Under the pieces are notes generated by a model, which saw nothing but the letters and a program-made list of their open reading frames with translations, was not told the DNA's origin and did not search any database. Shown here in pieces: positions 8,354 through 17,651 of a DNA stretch of 64,000 nucleotides. The stretch's first letter is position 1. Every line of letters starts with the position of its first letter. A program made the translations under genes and the position numbers. This stretch comes from an uncultured Nocardioides sp. (GTDB lineage: Bacteria > Actinomycetota > Actinomycetes > Propionibacteriales > Nocardioidaceae): the NCBI RefSeq assembly GCF_947488515.1, contig NZ_CANKZF010000002.1, positions 470,294 to 534,293 of the forward strand, in the 5' to 3' direction.

Positions 8354-8761
8354 ATGCCCGTCGACCCCTCGCTGGTGGGGCGCGCGTTCCCCGCACCGGC
8401 GCCCCTGTCCGTGACCCCCGAGCGGGTCAACGCCTTCGCCGCCTCCGTCGGCCACCCCGGCGCCGACGGTGGGGCGGTCCCGCCGACCTTCCCGATCGTG
8501 CTGGCCTTCGACGCGATGCAGGCCTTCCTCGATGCCGAGGCGATCGACCTGCACCGGATCGTCCACGGCGAGCAGCGCTTCGCCTATGTGCGTCCCCTGG
8601 CAGTCGGCGACGAGCTCAGCGCGACGTTGACCGTCACCGGCCTCCGCCAGATCGGCGGCGCCGACATCATCGCCACGACCAGCGAGATCACCGACGCCGC
8701 CGGCGCGGTCGTCTGCACCGGCAAGGCCACCCTGGTCCACTCGTCCGGAGGTGCGGCATGA
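8354..8761 (+). CDS. MaoC-type (3R)-hydroxyacyl dehydratase, HadA-like subunit
   Basis: 135-aa hot-dog-fold protein of the FAS1 dehydratase/MaoC N-terminal type. The central helix segment ends in HGEQRFAYVRPLAVGD, typical of non-catalytic HadA subunits, and the catalytic Asp/His pair is absent. In mycobacteria HadA pairs with HadB as the FAS-II 3-hydroxyacyl-ACP dehydratase, and the genes sit in the same place between rpmG and secE. The ATGA overlap with the next gene supports a heterodimer. Mycolic acids are not expected in Nocardioides-type bacteria, so another acyl-thioester substrate is likely. Confidence 0.85.
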   Translation: MPVDPSLVGRAFPAPAPLSVTPERVNAFAASVGHPGADGGAVPPTFPIVLAFDAMQAFLDAEAIDLHRIVHGEQRFAYVRPLAVGDELSATLTVTGLRQIGGADIIATTSEITDAAGAVVCTGKATLVHSSGGAA

Positions 8762-9162
8762 ACGCCGGTGACGTCCTGGAGACGTCGACCTTCACGGTCA
8801 CCCGCGCCGACCTCGTCGCCTACGCCCACGCCAGCGGCGACCACAACCCGATCCACCAGGACGAGGACGTCGCGCGCAGCGTCGGCCTCCCCGGTGTGAT
8901 CGCCCACGGCATGTACACCCTCGCGCTCGTCGGCCGCGCGGTCGCCGAGTGGACCGGCGGCGCCGAGGTCGTCGACCTCGGGGCGAAGTTCACCAGCCCC
9001 GTCGTCGTACCCGCCGAGGGTGGCGCCCAGGTCGTCGTCGGCGGCACCGTGAAGTCGGTGGCCGACGGCCTGGTCACGCTGGCGCTCGAGGTGACGTGCG
9101 AGGGCAAGAAGGTGCTCGGCATGCCCAGGGCCGTGGTGCGCGAGGCCACCGTCCGTGCCTGA
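8758..9162 (+). CDS. MaoC-type (3R)-hydroxyacyl dehydratase, HadB-like catalytic subunit
   Basis: 134-aa hot-dog dehydratase with the hydratase-2 catalytic segment YAHASGDHNPIHQDE (Asp and His near residues 24 and 29) and the GVIAHGMYT helix. It would supply the catalytic residues to the HadA-like partner encoded immediately upstream (ATGA overlap). The 3' end overlaps the GTG start of murB by 8 nt, so the three genes are probably one transcript. Confidence 0.87.
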   Translation: MNAGDVLETSTFTVTRADLVAYAHASGDHNPIHQDEDVARSVGLPGVIAHGMYTLALVGRAVAEWTGGAEVVDLGAKFTSPVVVPAEGGAQVVVGGTVKSVADGLVTLALEVTCEGKKVLGMPRAVVREATVRA

Positions 9163-10213
9163 CCTGCGCGATCACACCACCCTGCGCCTGGGTGGCCCCG
9201 GCCGCGCGTGGGTGCGCGCCACCACCGAGTCCGAGCTGGTCGCCGCGGTGGCCGACGCCGATGCCGCCGGCACGCCCGTGCTGCTGCTGGCGGGCGGCTC
9301 CAACCTCGTCGTCGCCGACGAGGGCTTCGACGGCCTGGTCGTGGAGGTCGCGACCACCGGCGTCGACGCCGACACCGACACCTGCGACGTCGACGCCCTC
9401 GCCCAGTGCGGGGGAGTCGTGCTCACGGTGGCGGCCGGTGAGGACTGGGACGAGCTGGTCGCCACCGCCGTCGACCAGGGGTGGGCGGGCATCGAGGCGC
9501 TCTCCGGGATCCCCGGGGCCGTCGGCTCGACCCCCATCCAGAACGTCGGCGCCTACGGCCAGGACGTCTCCCAGACCATCGCCCGCGTCCGCACCTGGGA
9601 CCGCGTCGCCCGCACCCAGCGCACCTTCGCCGCCGCCGACTGCGGCTTCGGCTACCGCCACAGCCGCTTCAAGGCCGAGCCCGGGCGCTACGTCGTGCTC
9701 GAGGTGACCTTCCAGCTGCGACAGGGCGACCTGTCGGAGCCCGTGGCCTACGCCGAGCTCGCCCGCACCCTCGGTGTCAGGGCTGGTGAGCGCGCCCCGC
9801 TGCGGGCCGTGCGCGACGCGGTGCTGGCGCTGCGCTCCGGCAAGGGCATGGTGCTCGACGCCGACGACCACGACACGTGGAGCGCCGGGTCGTTCTTCAC
9901 CAACCCGTTCCTCACGCCCGAACAGGCCGCGGCCCTGCCCGACGACGCCCCGCGGTGGGAGCAGCCCGACGGCACGGTGAAGTCGAGCGCCGCGTGGCTC
10001 ATCGAGCACGCCGGCTACGGCAAGGGCTACGCCAGCCCGGCCGCGGGGGAGCGGGTGCGGCTGTCCACCAAGCACACCCTCGCCCTCACCAACCGCGGCG
10101 GCGCCACCACCGAGGAGCTGCTCACCCTCGCCCGGGAGGTGCGCGACGGGGTGCACGAGCGCTTCGGCGTCACGCTCGTCAACGAGCCCGTGACGGTCGG
10201 CTGCTCCCTCTGA
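9155..10213 (+). CDS. murB: UDP-N-acetylenolpyruvoylglucosamine reductase
   Basis: 352-aa flavoenzyme that reduces enolpyruvyl-UDP-GlcNAc to UDP-MurNAc in peptidoglycan synthesis. The FAD-binding PP-loop region has LLAGGSNLVVAD and SGIPGAVGSTPIQNVGAYG. The catalytic set is visible: Arg in YRHSRFK, Ser246 in AGSFFTNPF and Glu344 in NEPVTVG. The GTG start at 9155 overlaps the upstream dehydratase gene; translation is probably coupled. It is convergent with the adenosine deaminase gene. Confidence 0.95.
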   Translation: MPDLRDHTTLRLGGPGRAWVRATTESELVAAVADADAAGTPVLLLAGGSNLVVADEGFDGLVVEVATTGVDADTDTCDVDALAQCGGVVLTVAAGEDWDELVATAVDQGWAGIEALSGIPGAVGSTPIQNVGAYGQDVSQTIARVRTWDRVARTQRTFAAADCGFGYRHSRFKAEPGRYVVLEVTFQLRQGDLSEPVAYAELARTLGVRAGERAPLRAVRDAVLALRSGKGMVLDADDHDTWSAGSFFTNPFLTPEQAAALPDDAPRWEQPDGTVKSSAAWLIEHAGYGKGYASPAAGERVRLSTKHTLALTNRGGATTEELLTLAREVRDGVHERFGVTLVNEPVTVGCSL

Positions 10214-10230
10214 GACCCACCTCCGGGACA

Positions 10231-10285
10231 TCTGAGGACGTGGTGGACGGAGAAGCAGCACTTTCGCGTGCGCGGCGTCCTCAGA
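10231..10285. terminator. Possible bidirectional terminator between murB and add
   Basis: TCTGAGGACG (10231-10240) and CGTCCTCAGA (10276-10285) form a 10-bp perfect inverted repeat between two convergent genes. The 35-nt loop is long, so this is a weak call. Confidence 0.4.
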
Positions 10286-10291
10286 CATCTG

Positions 10292-11341
10292 TCAGGCGAG
10301 CCAGGCGGCGATGTCCCGCTGGGCCGCCGCCACGACGTCGGACGGCGCCTGGGAGGCCGTGAAGGACATCTCCGCCAGCCGGGCCAGCGTCGCGTCGTCG
10401 AGGTCGTGCGCGGCGCGCATCGTGGCGTACTGGCCGGCGAGGCGGGAGCCGAAGAGCAGCGGGTCGTCGGCGCCCAGGGCGACCGTCGCGCCGGCGGCGA
10501 GGAGCTGGGGCAGCGGGACCGACGTGAGGTCGCTGTAGACGCCGAGCGAGACGTTGGAGACCGGGCACACCTCCAGCGCGACGCCGGACTCGACGAGCCG
10601 GTCGAGCAGCGCCGGGTCCTCCACGCTGCGGACGCCGTGCCCGAGCCGGTGGGCGCCGAGACCGTCGAGGCACTGCCGGACGTGGTCGGGTCCGCGGAGC
10701 TCGCCGCCGTGCGGCACGAGCAGCAGGCCGGCCCGGTCGGCGATCCGGAAGGCGCCCTCGAAGTCCGCGGTGCTGCCGCGGCGCTCGTCGTTGGAGAGCC
10801 CGAAGCCGACGACACCCCGTCCGGCGTACTGGGCGGCCAGGCGCGCGAGCGTGCGGGCGTCGAGCGGGTGGCGGGTGCGGTTGGCGGCGATCACCACCGC
10901 CATGCCGAGCCCGGTGCGCTCGGAGGCGTCGTGCACGCAGTCGAGGACCAGGTCGGTGAACTCGGTGATCCCGCCGAACCTCGCCGCGTAGCCGCTCGGG
11001 TCGACCTGGATCTCCAGCCACCGGCCGCCGTCCCGGACGTCGTCCTCGGCCGCCTCGAGCACGAGGCGTCGTACGTCGTCGGGCGTGCGCAGCACCGAGC
11101 GCGCCACGTCGTAGAGGCGCTGGAACCGGAACCAGCCCTTCTCGTCGGCGGCGCTGAGCTGCGGCGGCCAGTCCTCGACCAGTGAGTCGGGGAGCACGAT
11201 GCCGTCGCGCTCGGCCAGCTCGAGCAGCGTGCCGTGGCGCATCGACCCGGTGAAGTGGAGGTGGAGGTGCGCCTTGGGGAGCCGGGAGACCTCGCGACGC
11301 GACTCCGCACCCTCCGCCGGCCCCGCCCCCGCACCTGCCAT
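10292..11341 (-). CDS. add: Adenosine deaminase family enzyme
   Basis: 349-aa metal-dependent deaminase of purine salvage, converting adenosine to inosine. The zinc ligands and catalytic residues are placed as in the family: His27 and His29 in HLHLHFTGS, His and Glu in PHGGELRG, the RLGHGV histidine, and Asp in ADDPLLFG. EVCPVSNVSLG is the usual substrate-side segment. HGGE replaces the common HAGE. ATG at 11341 is the only start giving a normal N-terminus. The gene is opposite to murB and just upstream of tRNA-Trp. An adenine deaminase or another nucleoside deaminase is possible. Confidence 0.9.
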   Translation of the reverse strand: MAGAGAGPAEGAESRREVSRLPKAHLHLHFTGSMRHGTLLELAERDGIVLPDSLVEDWPPQLSAADEKGWFRFQRLYDVARSVLRTPDDVRRLVLEAAEDDVRDGGRWLEIQVDPSGYAARFGGITEFTDLVLDCVHDASERTGLGMAVVIAANRTRHPLDARTLARLAAQYAGRGVVGFGLSNDERRGSTADFEGAFRIADRAGLLLVPHGGELRGPDHVRQCLDGLGAHRLGHGVRSVEDPALLDRLVESGVALEVCPVSNVSLGVYSDLTSVPLPQLLAAGATVALGADDPLLFGSRLAGQYATMRAAHDLDDATLARLAEMSFTASQAPSDVVAAAQRDIAAWLA

Positions 11342-11490
11342 GCCCGCATCGTAGGGGGGCGCGGTGTCGGTCCCCGCGCCCGGTGGGGTGCCTCGGTTCG
11401 ACTGGGACTGGGACTGCCCCGTATGCTTCCGGACTGGTGGTTTCGCCACATGCTTCGGCATGCCCCCAGCGATGGGGATGGAACCACCGG

Positions 11491-11563
11491 AGGGCACTAG
11501 CTCAACTGGCAGAGCATCGGTCTCCAAAACCGAAGGTTGGGGGTTCAAGTCCCTCGTGCCCTG
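11491..11563 (+). tRNA. tRNA-Trp (anticodon CCA)
   Basis: Acceptor AGGGCAC/GTGCCCT, anticodon stem TCGGT/ACCGA with loop CTCCAAA, T-loop TTCAAGT, discriminator G. It lies just upstream of secE, as in many actinobacteria. Confidence 0.97.
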
Positions 11564-11602
11564 CGAGGAACACTGCACAGCAACAACGAGAAGGTGGATG
11601 AC

Positions 11603-11860
11603 GTGGCTGACGGCAACGCGGTTCAGGACCGGCGCGACTCGCGCGGCGACGACCGTGGGCGCACCAGCCCCGCCACGTTCCTGCGCCAGGTGGTGGCCGA
11701 GCTCCGCAAGGTGGTGTGGCCCACCCAGCAGCAGCTGATCACCTACTTCTTCGTCGTTCTGGTCTTCGTCGTCGTGGTGATGGCGCTCGTGACGGTCCTC
11801 GACCTGGCTTTCGGAAAGCTGGTCTTCGAGGTCTTCACCGGTGGCGGCAGCGTCCAGTGA
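11603..11860 (+). CDS. secE: Preprotein translocase subunit SecE
   Basis: 85-aa essential SecYEG subunit. A charged, low-complexity N-terminus is followed by the amphipathic helix ATFLRQVVAELRKVVWPT and one transmembrane segment (about 45-68). GTG at 11603 was preferred because AAGGTGG stands 5 nt upstream; an alternative GTG at 11594 is in frame. The gene is followed by nusG, the universal bacterial arrangement. Confidence 0.93.
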   Translation: MADGNAVQDRRDSRGDDRGRTSPATFLRQVVAELRKVVWPTQQQLITYFFVVLVFVVVVMALVTVLDLAFGKLVFEVFTGGGSVQ

Positions 11861-11911
11861 CGACGGGGGAGACCGTTCCCCGCCCCCCGCTACGAACTAC
11901 GGAGTGAAGAC

Positions 11912-12727
11912 GTGTCTGAGAACAATGACGTGGACCAGGTCGACGACCAGGTCGAGTCCGTCGACGAGGCGACCCCGGAGGACGCCGTCGAGGACGTCGT
12001 CGAGGACACCCCCTCCGACGAGGTCGCCGAGGACGTGACCGACGAGTCCGCCGAGGACGTGACCGAGTCCGCCGACGACGAGTCCGACGAGGACGCCGCC
12101 GAGGAGAACGACCCGCTCGAGGCGTTCCGCCGCGAGCTGTGGGCCAAGCCCGGCGACTGGTTCGTCGTGCACACCTACTCCGGCATGGAGAAGCGGGTCA
12201 AGCACAACCTCGAGAACCGCATCATCTCCCTCAACATGGAGGACTACATCCACGAGATCGTGGTCCCCACCGAGGAGGTCGCGGAGATCAAGAACGGCCA
12301 GCGCAAGATGGTCACCCGCACCGTCCTGCCCGGCTACGTCCTGGTCCGGATGGACCTCACCGACGAGTCCTGGTCCGCCGTGCGCCACACGCCGTCGGTC
12401 ACCGGCTTCGTGGGCCACAGCCACCAGCCCGTGCCGCTGAGCATGAGCGAAGTCGAGGACATGCTCGCGCCGGCCGTCGTGGCCGTCGCCGAGGCCGAGG
12501 CCGCCGCGTCGGGCGAGAAGGGTGCGTCCACCACGCCCCGCAAGCCGGTCGAGGTCGCCGACTTCGACGTCTCCGACTCGGTCATGGTCGTCGACGGTCC
12601 GTTCGCCACGCTCCACGCGACGATCACCGAGATCAACGCCGAGTCGCAGCGCGTCAAGGCGCTCGTCGAGATCTTCGGCCGCGAGACGCCGGTCGAGCTC
12701 AGCTTCAGCCAGATCCAGAAGGTCTGA
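11912..12727 (+). CDS. nusG: Transcription termination/antitermination factor NusG
   Basis: 271-aa RNA polymerase-associated elongation factor. The NGN domain (about 78-185) starts at [15 protein letters not shown] and contains [12 protein letters not shown] and TGFVGHS; the KOW domain (about 215-271) has [15 protein letters not shown]. The first about 75 residues are an unusually acidic D/E/V/S-rich extension beyond the E. coli NusG length (181 aa), a feature seen in actinobacterial NusG. GTG at 11912 is preceded by CGGAG at good spacing. The gene is in the secE-nusG-rplK-rplA unit. Confidence 0.96.
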   Translation: MSENNDVDQVDDQVESVDEATPEDAVEDVVEDTPSDEVAEDVTDESAEDVTESADDESDEDAAEENDPLEAFRRELWAKPGDWFVVHTYSGMEKRVKHNLENRIISLNMEDYIHEIVVPTEEVAEIKNGQRKMVTRTVLPGYVLVRMDLTDESWSAVRHTPSVTGFVGHSHQPVPLSMSEVEDMLAPAVVAVAEAEAAASGEKGASTTPRKPVEVADFDVSDSVMVVDGPFATLHATITEINAESQRVKALVEIFGRETPVELSFSQIQKV

Positions 12728-12830
12728 CGATTTCCGTCGGTCCGCTCTCCGGGCCGACAATGAACGAGCGACAACCCGTGGCAGGGGGCAGGTGCCCTCG
12801 TCATGACCACACGAGAGAAAGTAGAAGGCA

Positions 12831-13262
12831 ATGCCTCCCAAGAAGAAGATCGCCGCACTCGTCAAGGTGCAGCTGCAGGCCGGTTCGGCCACCCCGGCCC
12901 CGCCGGTCGGTACGGCGCTCGGTCCGCACGGCGTCAACATCATGGACTTCTGCAAGGCCTACAACGCCCAGACCGAGTCCATGCGCGGCAACGTGATCCC
13001 CGTCGAGATCACCATCTACGAGGACCGCACGTTCGACTTCATCACCAAGACCCCGCCGGCCGCCGAGCTCATCAAGAAGGCTGCCGGTCTGTCCAAGGGT
13101 TCTGGCGTCCCGCACAAGGACAAGGTCGGCAAGCTGACCAAGGACCAGGTCCGCGAGATCGCGACCACCAAGCTGCCCGACCTCAACGCCAACGACATCG
13201 ACGCGGCCATGAAGATCGTCGAGGGCACTGCGCGCTCGATGGGCGTCACGACCGACAGCTGA
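12831..13262 (+). CDS. rplK: 50S ribosomal protein L11
   Basis: 143 aa, normal length. The N-terminal domain has [21 protein letters not shown] and the C-terminal rRNA-binding domain ends in the conserved [17 protein letters not shown]. It belongs to the GTPase-associated centre of the large subunit. AGAGAAAGTAGAAGG precedes the ATG. rplA follows after 95 bp. Confidence 0.98.
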   Translation: MPPKKKIAALVKVQLQAGSATPAPPVGTALGPHGVNIMDFCKAYNAQTESMRGNVIPVEITIYEDRTFDFITKTPPAAELIKKAAGLSKGSGVPHKDKVGKLTKDQVREIATTKLPDLNANDIDAAMKIVEGTARSMGVTTDS

Positions 13263-13357
13263 GCGAGCTCGCGAGCTCAGCAACCAGCACCGAAAAGTGG
13301 GAGAGCCGCGCTGGCTCGCCGAGACCACATCCTTCGCACGACAGAAACGAGAAGACC

Positions 13358-14080
13358 ATGCAGCGCAGCAAGACCTACCGCGCGGCCGCCGAGACGTTCG
13401 ACATGGACGAGCTCTACGCGCCGCTGGCCGCCATCAAGATCGCCAAGGGTGGCTCCAAGAAGAAGTTCGACGAGACCCTCGACGTCGTCATGCGCCTGGG
13501 TGTCGACCCGCGCAAGGCCGACCAGATGGTCCGCGGCACCGTCAACCTCCCGCACGGCACCGGCAAGACCGCCCGTGTCCTCGTGTTCGCCAACGCCGAC
13601 AAGGCCGACGCTGCCCGTGAGGCCGGCGCCGAGTTCGTCGGTGGCGACGAGCTGATCGAGAAGGTCGCCGGCGGCTGGCTCGACTTCGACGCCGTCGTCG
13701 CGACGCCCGACATGATGGGCAAGGTCGGCCGCCTCGGTCGCGTCCTCGGCCCGCGCTCGCTCATGCCGAACCCGAAGACCGGCACGGTGACCCCCGACGT
13801 CGCCAAGGCCGTCACGGACATCAAGGGCGGCAAGATCGAGTTCCGCGTCGACCGCCACTCGAACCTGCACTTCATCATCGGCAAGGCGTCCTTCTCCGAG
13901 GTGCAGCTCGCGGAGAACTACGCCGCCGCCCTCGAGGAGGTGCTGCGTCTCAAGCCGGCCAGCTCCAAGGGCCGCTACATCAAGAAGATCACCGTCTCCA
14001 CGACGATGGGCCCCGGCATCCAGGTCGACCCCAACCGCGTGAAGAACGTCGCGTCGGAGGACGAGGCCGTCCAGGCCTGA
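13358..14080 (+). CDS. rplA: 50S ribosomal protein L1
   Basis: 240 aa, normal length. L1 stalk protein with the signature [18 protein letters not shown] and the C-terminal [15 protein letters not shown]. The ATG at 13358 gives [15 protein letters not shown], the usual start. L1 represses its own operon in many bacteria; the leader before rplK is the likely site but no clear L1 box was identified. A terminator follows. Confidence 0.98.
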   Translation: MQRSKTYRAAAETFDMDELYAPLAAIKIAKGGSKKKFDETLDVVMRLGVDPRKADQMVRGTVNLPHGTGKTARVLVFANADKADAAREAGAEFVGGDELIEKVAGGWLDFDAVVATPDMMGKVGRLGRVLGPRSLMPNPKTGTVTPDVAKAVTDIKGGKIEFRVDRHSNLHFIIGKASFSEVQLAENYAAALEEVLRLKPASSKGRYIKKITVSTTMGPGIQVDPNRVKNVASEDEAVQA

Positions 14081-14097
14081 TCCACCACGCAGCTGCT

Positions 14098-14130
14098 CGG
14101 CCCGGTCGCCCCTCGGGGGCGGCCGGGCCG
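14098..14130 (+). terminator. Terminator after rplA
   Basis: Long GC-rich hairpin with arms CGGCCCGGTCGCCCC and GGGGCGGCCGGGCCG around a short loop, followed by TTCTGCG. It closes the secE-nusG-rplK-rplA unit. Confidence 0.85.
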
Positions 14131-14253
14131 TTCTGCGTCCCGACCGCGTGCCCTCAGCCGTTTGGCTGCGGGGCCATCGGGTAGAACGTCAGTGGCACAC
14201 CTGCCGCAGACATCCTCGGCCCACCGTCGTACCACTCGTCCCAGGAGACACAC

Positions 14254-15111
14254 ATGCGCGTCCCGTCCCTCGCCCGCCGCCTCGGCTCCGCCGCCCTGGT
14301 GCTGACCATGGGGGTCGGGCTCGCCGCGTGCAGCGCCGACTCCGGTTCCACCGACTCCTCGAGCTCGGCCACGGACGAGAGCACCGACGCCGGTACGACG
14401 ACCGACGACGGCGCCGACGAGAGCGAGGAGCCGGCCGAGGCCTCGCTCGCCGAGCTCTCCGCCGCCGACTTCTACCCGGCGGTCATGGACGCGATGCGGG
14501 GGGCGGAGACCTTCGCCTTCGAGACCACCTCGGGCTCTGCCGGCCAGACCCAGACCATGACGGGCGAGGCCCGCTTCGGCGACGACGGCGTCGAGATGAA
14601 GGCCTCGAGCACCGGCGCCCAGGCCATGGAGATGATCCTGGTCGACAAGGCGATGTACATGAAGTCGCCGGAGCTCGGCACGGGCGACAAGTGGCTCAAG
14701 ATCGACCTGAGCGACCCGAACTCGCTGTTCGGGATGATCGGCAAGGCGACCGACCCCGAGGTCATGTTCAAGGCCATGGAGGCGCCGAAGAAGCTCGAGC
14801 TCGTGGGAGCCGAGGACGTCGACGGGGTCGAGACCAACCACTACCGGATCACCCTCGACCCGACCCAGTACCTCAAGGCCATGGAGTTCCCGGCCGCGAT
14901 GGCCGACATGCTGCCCGACGAGCTGGTGACCGAGATGTGGGTCGACGCCGACGACCTGCCGCGCAAGTTCACGCAGACCATGGAGGTCCCGGCGGCGGGC
15001 GGCGGCAAGCCGACCACCACGACCACCGAGGGCACCTACTCCGACTTCGGCACCGACGTCGAGATCGAGGTGCCCCCGACCAGCGAGGTCACCGAGCAGC
15101 CCGGGATGTGA
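14254..15111 (+). CDS. LppX/LprAFG-like lipoprotein
   Basis: 285-aa secreted lipoprotein. The signal peptide (1-25) ends in the lipobox LAAC with the lipidated Cys26, then comes a Ser/Thr/Asp-rich linker to about residue 65 and a beta-rich domain (about 70-270) of the LppX/LprAFG (LolA-like) type with segments such as MYMKSPEL, WLKIDL and EMWVDADDLPRKF. Mycobacterial relatives carry hydrophobic lipids or glycolipids across the cell wall. Its cargo here is unknown. It stands alone between two transcription units. Confidence 0.82.
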   Translation: MRVPSLARRLGSAALVLTMGVGLAACSADSGSTDSSSSATDESTDAGTTTDDGADESEEPAEASLAELSAADFYPAVMDAMRGAETFAFETTSGSAGQTQTMTGEARFGDDGVEMKASSTGAQAMEMILVDKAMYMKSPELGTGDKWLKIDLSDPNSLFGMIGKATDPEVMFKAMEAPKKLELVGAEDVDGVETNHYRITLDPTQYLKAMEFPAAMADMLPDELVTEMWVDADDLPRKFTQTMEVPAAGGGKPTTTTTEGTYSDFGTDVEIEVPPTSEVTEQPGM

Positions 15112-15138
15112 GCGACGGCGGGCGGGTCGCCCGGGAGA

Positions 15139-16113
15139 TCAGTCCCGGAAGACCCGCTCGTCGATCAGCTGCTCCTTGACCTCCGAGCCCTCGGGCTCGT
15201 AGCGACCCTGGTCGAAGCGGGTGCGGTACTGCAGCACCGCCCCGTCGCGTCCGAAGCGGTTCTTCTCGAGCGTCAGGATGGCGTACTCCCGGAACCGCTC
15301 GGCGTTGCCGAGATCGTAGGTCAGGTGGTGGCGCGCGACGATGTCGAACTTGTTGTTGAGCACCAGCACGACGTCGGCCTCGTAGGCCAGGGCGCTCGAG
15401 CCGCGCAGGTCGTTGGCGCGCATCCGCTTGCCCGAGCGCAGGGCGTCCTTCTCGGCCGCGGCGATCGCGAGGACCGGGGCGCCGATGTCGATGGCGAGGT
15501 CCTTGAGGCCCTCGACGATCTCGGTGGTGCTGGACTCTTCGTCGGGGTGGCTCGACTTCACCTTCTGCAGGTAGTCGACGATCACGAGCGGCGTCGAGCC
15601 CGACAGCTCGCGCACCGCCACGATCGCGGCCTCGATCGCGGCGAGGTCGGTGCGCGAGCCGGTCGAGCGGTGCACGAAGAGCATCTCGGAGTACTGCGCC
15701 ACCCGGGTCAGCGCCTCGACGCCGGCGGGGACCGACTCGAGGCGGTGCTCGAGCGAGCTCACCCAGAGGTCGTCGAAGATCGACCGGATGCTGGTGATCC
15801 GCACCTGGTCGGAGTCGTCGAGCTCGCCTGCCTCCATGGCGATGAGCTTCTGCGTCAGGTCCTCGGCGTCGTGCTCGTAGGAGAAGTAGAGGACCGGGCG
15901 GCCGGTGGCGGCGTTGTTGCGGGCGACCTGCAGCGCGAACGTCGACTTGCCGAGGCCCTGCGGCCCGGCGAGCAGCACGAGGGAACCGGCTCGCATCCCG
16001 CCGCCGATCATGGGGTCGAGGCCCCCGAAGCCGGTCTTCCAGAGGCGGCCGGCGGCGTTGCGTCCGGTGAGCATGCGTTCGTCGCTGCGGGCCAGGGAGG
16101 CACCGACGGTCAT
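15139..16113 (-). CDS. DnaB/RadA-like RecA-fold ATPase
   Basis: 324-aa single-domain ATPase of the DnaB C-terminal helicase type. Walker A is GPQGLGKST, Walker B is LVIVDYLQK, and the late region has RANDLRGSSALAYEAD and LTLEKNRFG, similar to the DnaB C-terminal half. It lacks the DnaB N-terminal domain, so it is not the replicative helicase. The start is uncertain: ATG at 16113 (used) or the in-frame GTG at 16128; the longer ATG at 16233 adds unlike sequence. The gene is divergent from rplJ. Role unknown; a DNA repair or phage-like helicase is possible. Confidence 0.8.
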   Translation of the reverse strand: MTVGASLARSDERMLTGRNAAGRLWKTGFGGLDPMIGGGMRAGSLVLLAGPQGLGKSTFALQVARNNAATGRPVLYFSYEHDAEDLTQKLIAMEAGELDDSDQVRITSIRSIFDDLWVSSLEHRLESVPAGVEALTRVAQYSEMLFVHRSTGSRTDLAAIEAAIVAVRELSGSTPLVIVDYLQKVKSSHPDEESSTTEIVEGLKDLAIDIGAPVLAIAAAEKDALRSGKRMRANDLRGSSALAYEADVVLVLNNKFDIVARHHLTYDLGNAERFREYAILTLEKNRFGRDGAVLQYRTRFDQGRYEPEGSEVKEQLIDERVFRD

Positions 16114-16261
16114 GAGCTGGTGATCCACGGGGCCATTGCACCAGTGATGGGCGACCGGCGTAGGAGGATTGGCCGGTTTGCAGGCCGGCTCCGCCGATTT
16201 GTCTGGTCCGCGCCCCGACGCGTACTGTTCCATCTCGAAACCAGAGACCGCAGGTTGTCAC

Positions 16262-16414
16262 GAGCTCCTCGCCCGTGACTGAAGGTCCGCAGCAGCGGAC
16301 GGCCGGCGCAGGATTTCAGAGCAGCGGCCTTCGCCGCACCCACGCCCTGAGCCTGTGCTCAGGGCGTTCGTCATCGTGGGCCGGACGCCGGTGGTCAACC
16401 CCGGAAGGAGACCC
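16262..16414 (+). promoter_or_regulatory. Ribosomal protein L10 leader, attenuator-like
   Basis: The 300-bp non-coding stretch before rplJ ends in a structured leader. It holds a perfect 11-bp stem, ACGCCCTGAGC/GCTCAGGGCGT (16342-16367), with loop CTGT, and upstream paired segments. Position and structure match L10 leaders, where the L10-L7/L12 complex binds its own mRNA. CGGAAGGAG then gives the rplJ ribosome binding site. Confidence 0.6.
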
Positions 16415-17080
16415 ATGGCGCGGGCAGAAAAGACTGCCGCCGTCGCGGAGATCGTTGACTCGTTCAACGACTCGGCCGGCGCTGTACTGACCGAGTACCG
16501 CGGGCTCACCGTGAAGCAGCTGCAGGACCTGCGGCGTGCCCTCGGCGAGAACGCCAACTATGCCGTGGTCAAGAACACGCTGGCCAAGATCGCCGCCACC
16601 GAGGTGGGCATCGAAGGCTTCGACGACCTGCTGACCGGCCCCACCGCCATCGCCTTCATCAATGGAGACGTGGTCGAGGCCGCCAAGGGTCTGCGTGACT
16701 TTGCCAAGGCGAACCCCGCCCTTGTGATCAAGGGTGGAGTCCTGGACGGCAAGCCGCTCGACGCTGCCGAGGTGGCCAAGCTGGCCGACCTCGAGTCGCG
16801 CGAGGTGCTGATGGGCAAGCTGGCGGGCGCCATGCTCGCGAGCCTCTCCCAGGCCGTCTACCTGCTCAACGCGCCGATCGCCCAGGCCGCCCGTCTCGCG
16901 GGTGCGCTCCAGGCCAAGGCCGAGCAGGACCCCACGATCCTCGCAGGTGGTGCCGGTACTCCGGCTGCTCCGGCTGCCGAGGACGCCCCGGTCGAGGAGG
17001 CCCCCTCTTCGGAGGAGGCCGCCGAGCCCGAGGCGACCGACGAGGCAGCCGAGCCGGCCGCCGAGTCCACCGACGCCTGA
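16415..17080 (+). CDS. rplJ: 50S ribosomal protein L10
   Basis: 221-aa L10, stalk base protein that anchors L7/L12. The conserved N-terminal part has [18 protein letters not shown] and [10 protein letters not shown]; helix alpha-8 binds L7/L12. After about residue 175 there is an Ala/Glu/Pro-rich acidic tail of about 45 residues, longer than in E. coli (165 aa). The ATG at 16415 has a strong CGGAAGGAG site 5 nt upstream. It is co-transcribed with rplL. Confidence 0.97.
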   Translation: MARAEKTAAVAEIVDSFNDSAGAVLTEYRGLTVKQLQDLRRALGENANYAVVKNTLAKIAATEVGIEGFDDLLTGPTAIAFINGDVVEAAKGLRDFAKANPALVIKGGVLDGKPLDAAEVAKLADLESREVLMGKLAGAMLASLSQAVYLLNAPIAQAARLAGALQAKAEQDPTILAGGAGTPAAPAAEDAPVEEAPSSEEAAEPEATDEAAEPAAESTDA

Positions 17081-17157
17081 CCAGGCCGACGTACACCACC
17101 TGAAACCCCGGCGCAGCCGCACACCGCGGCAGCGCCACAGACGAAAGGTTTGCCATC

Positions 17158-17550
17158 ATGGCGAAGCTCAGCACCGACGAGCTCCTTGACGCGTTCAAGG
17201 AGATGACCCTCATCGAGCTCTCCGAGTTCGTGAAGCAGTTCGAGGACACCTTCGGCGTGACCGCCGCTGCCCCCGTCGCCGTGGCCGCCGCCCCGGCTGC
17301 CGGTGGTGCCGCTGGTGGCGACGCCGCCGCCGAGGAGAAGTCCGACTTCGAGGTCGTCCTCGAGGCCGCCGGCGACAAGAAGATCAACGTCATCAAGGAG
17401 GTGCGCGCCCTGACCTCCCTCGGCCTGAAGGAGGCCAAGGACCTCGTCGAGGCCGCGCCCAAGACGATCCTCGAGGGCGTCGACAAGGCTGCCGCTGACA
17501 AGGCCAAGGAGGCCCTCGAGGCCGCCGGCGCCACCGTCACCGTCAAGTGA
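17158..17550 (+). CDS. rplL: 50S ribosomal protein L7/L12
   Basis: 130-aa stalk protein that recruits translation factors. It has an N-terminal dimerisation domain ([18 protein letters not shown]), an Ala/Gly-rich hinge (about 40-60) and the C-terminal factor-binding domain with [12 protein letters not shown] and [10 protein letters not shown]. It ends the rplJL unit; a strong terminator follows. Confidence 0.98.
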   Translation: MAKLSTDELLDAFKEMTLIELSEFVKQFEDTFGVTAAAPVAVAAAPAAGGAAGGDAAAEEKSDFEVVLEAAGDKKINVIKEVRALTSLGLKEAKDLVEAAPKTILEGVDKAAADKAKEALEAAGATVTVK

Positions 17551-17601
17551 CGCACTGCTGGCCCCTGGGCTAGCACCCGCTGCTCCGCAGCAACCGTCGA
17601 A

Positions 17602-17632
17602 GGGCGGTCACCCCGGTCCGGGGTGGCCGCCC
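17602..17632 (+). terminator. Terminator after rplL
   Basis: 13-bp stem GGGCGGTCACCCC / GGGGTGGCCGCCC (one G-T pair) with a 5-nt loop, then TTCGTCAT. Confidence 0.85.
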
Positions 17633-17651
17633 TTCGTCATGCCCGCGTCCC

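Noticed and set aside
13258..13285. Palindrome GAGCTCGCGAGCTC after rplK as a terminator
   Set aside because: Short, without T-run, and rplA follows in the same unit; it may be a processing or L1 site but nothing supports a call.
15139..16233. Replicative helicase DnaB
   Set aside because: The N-terminal DnaB domain is missing and the chain is too short.
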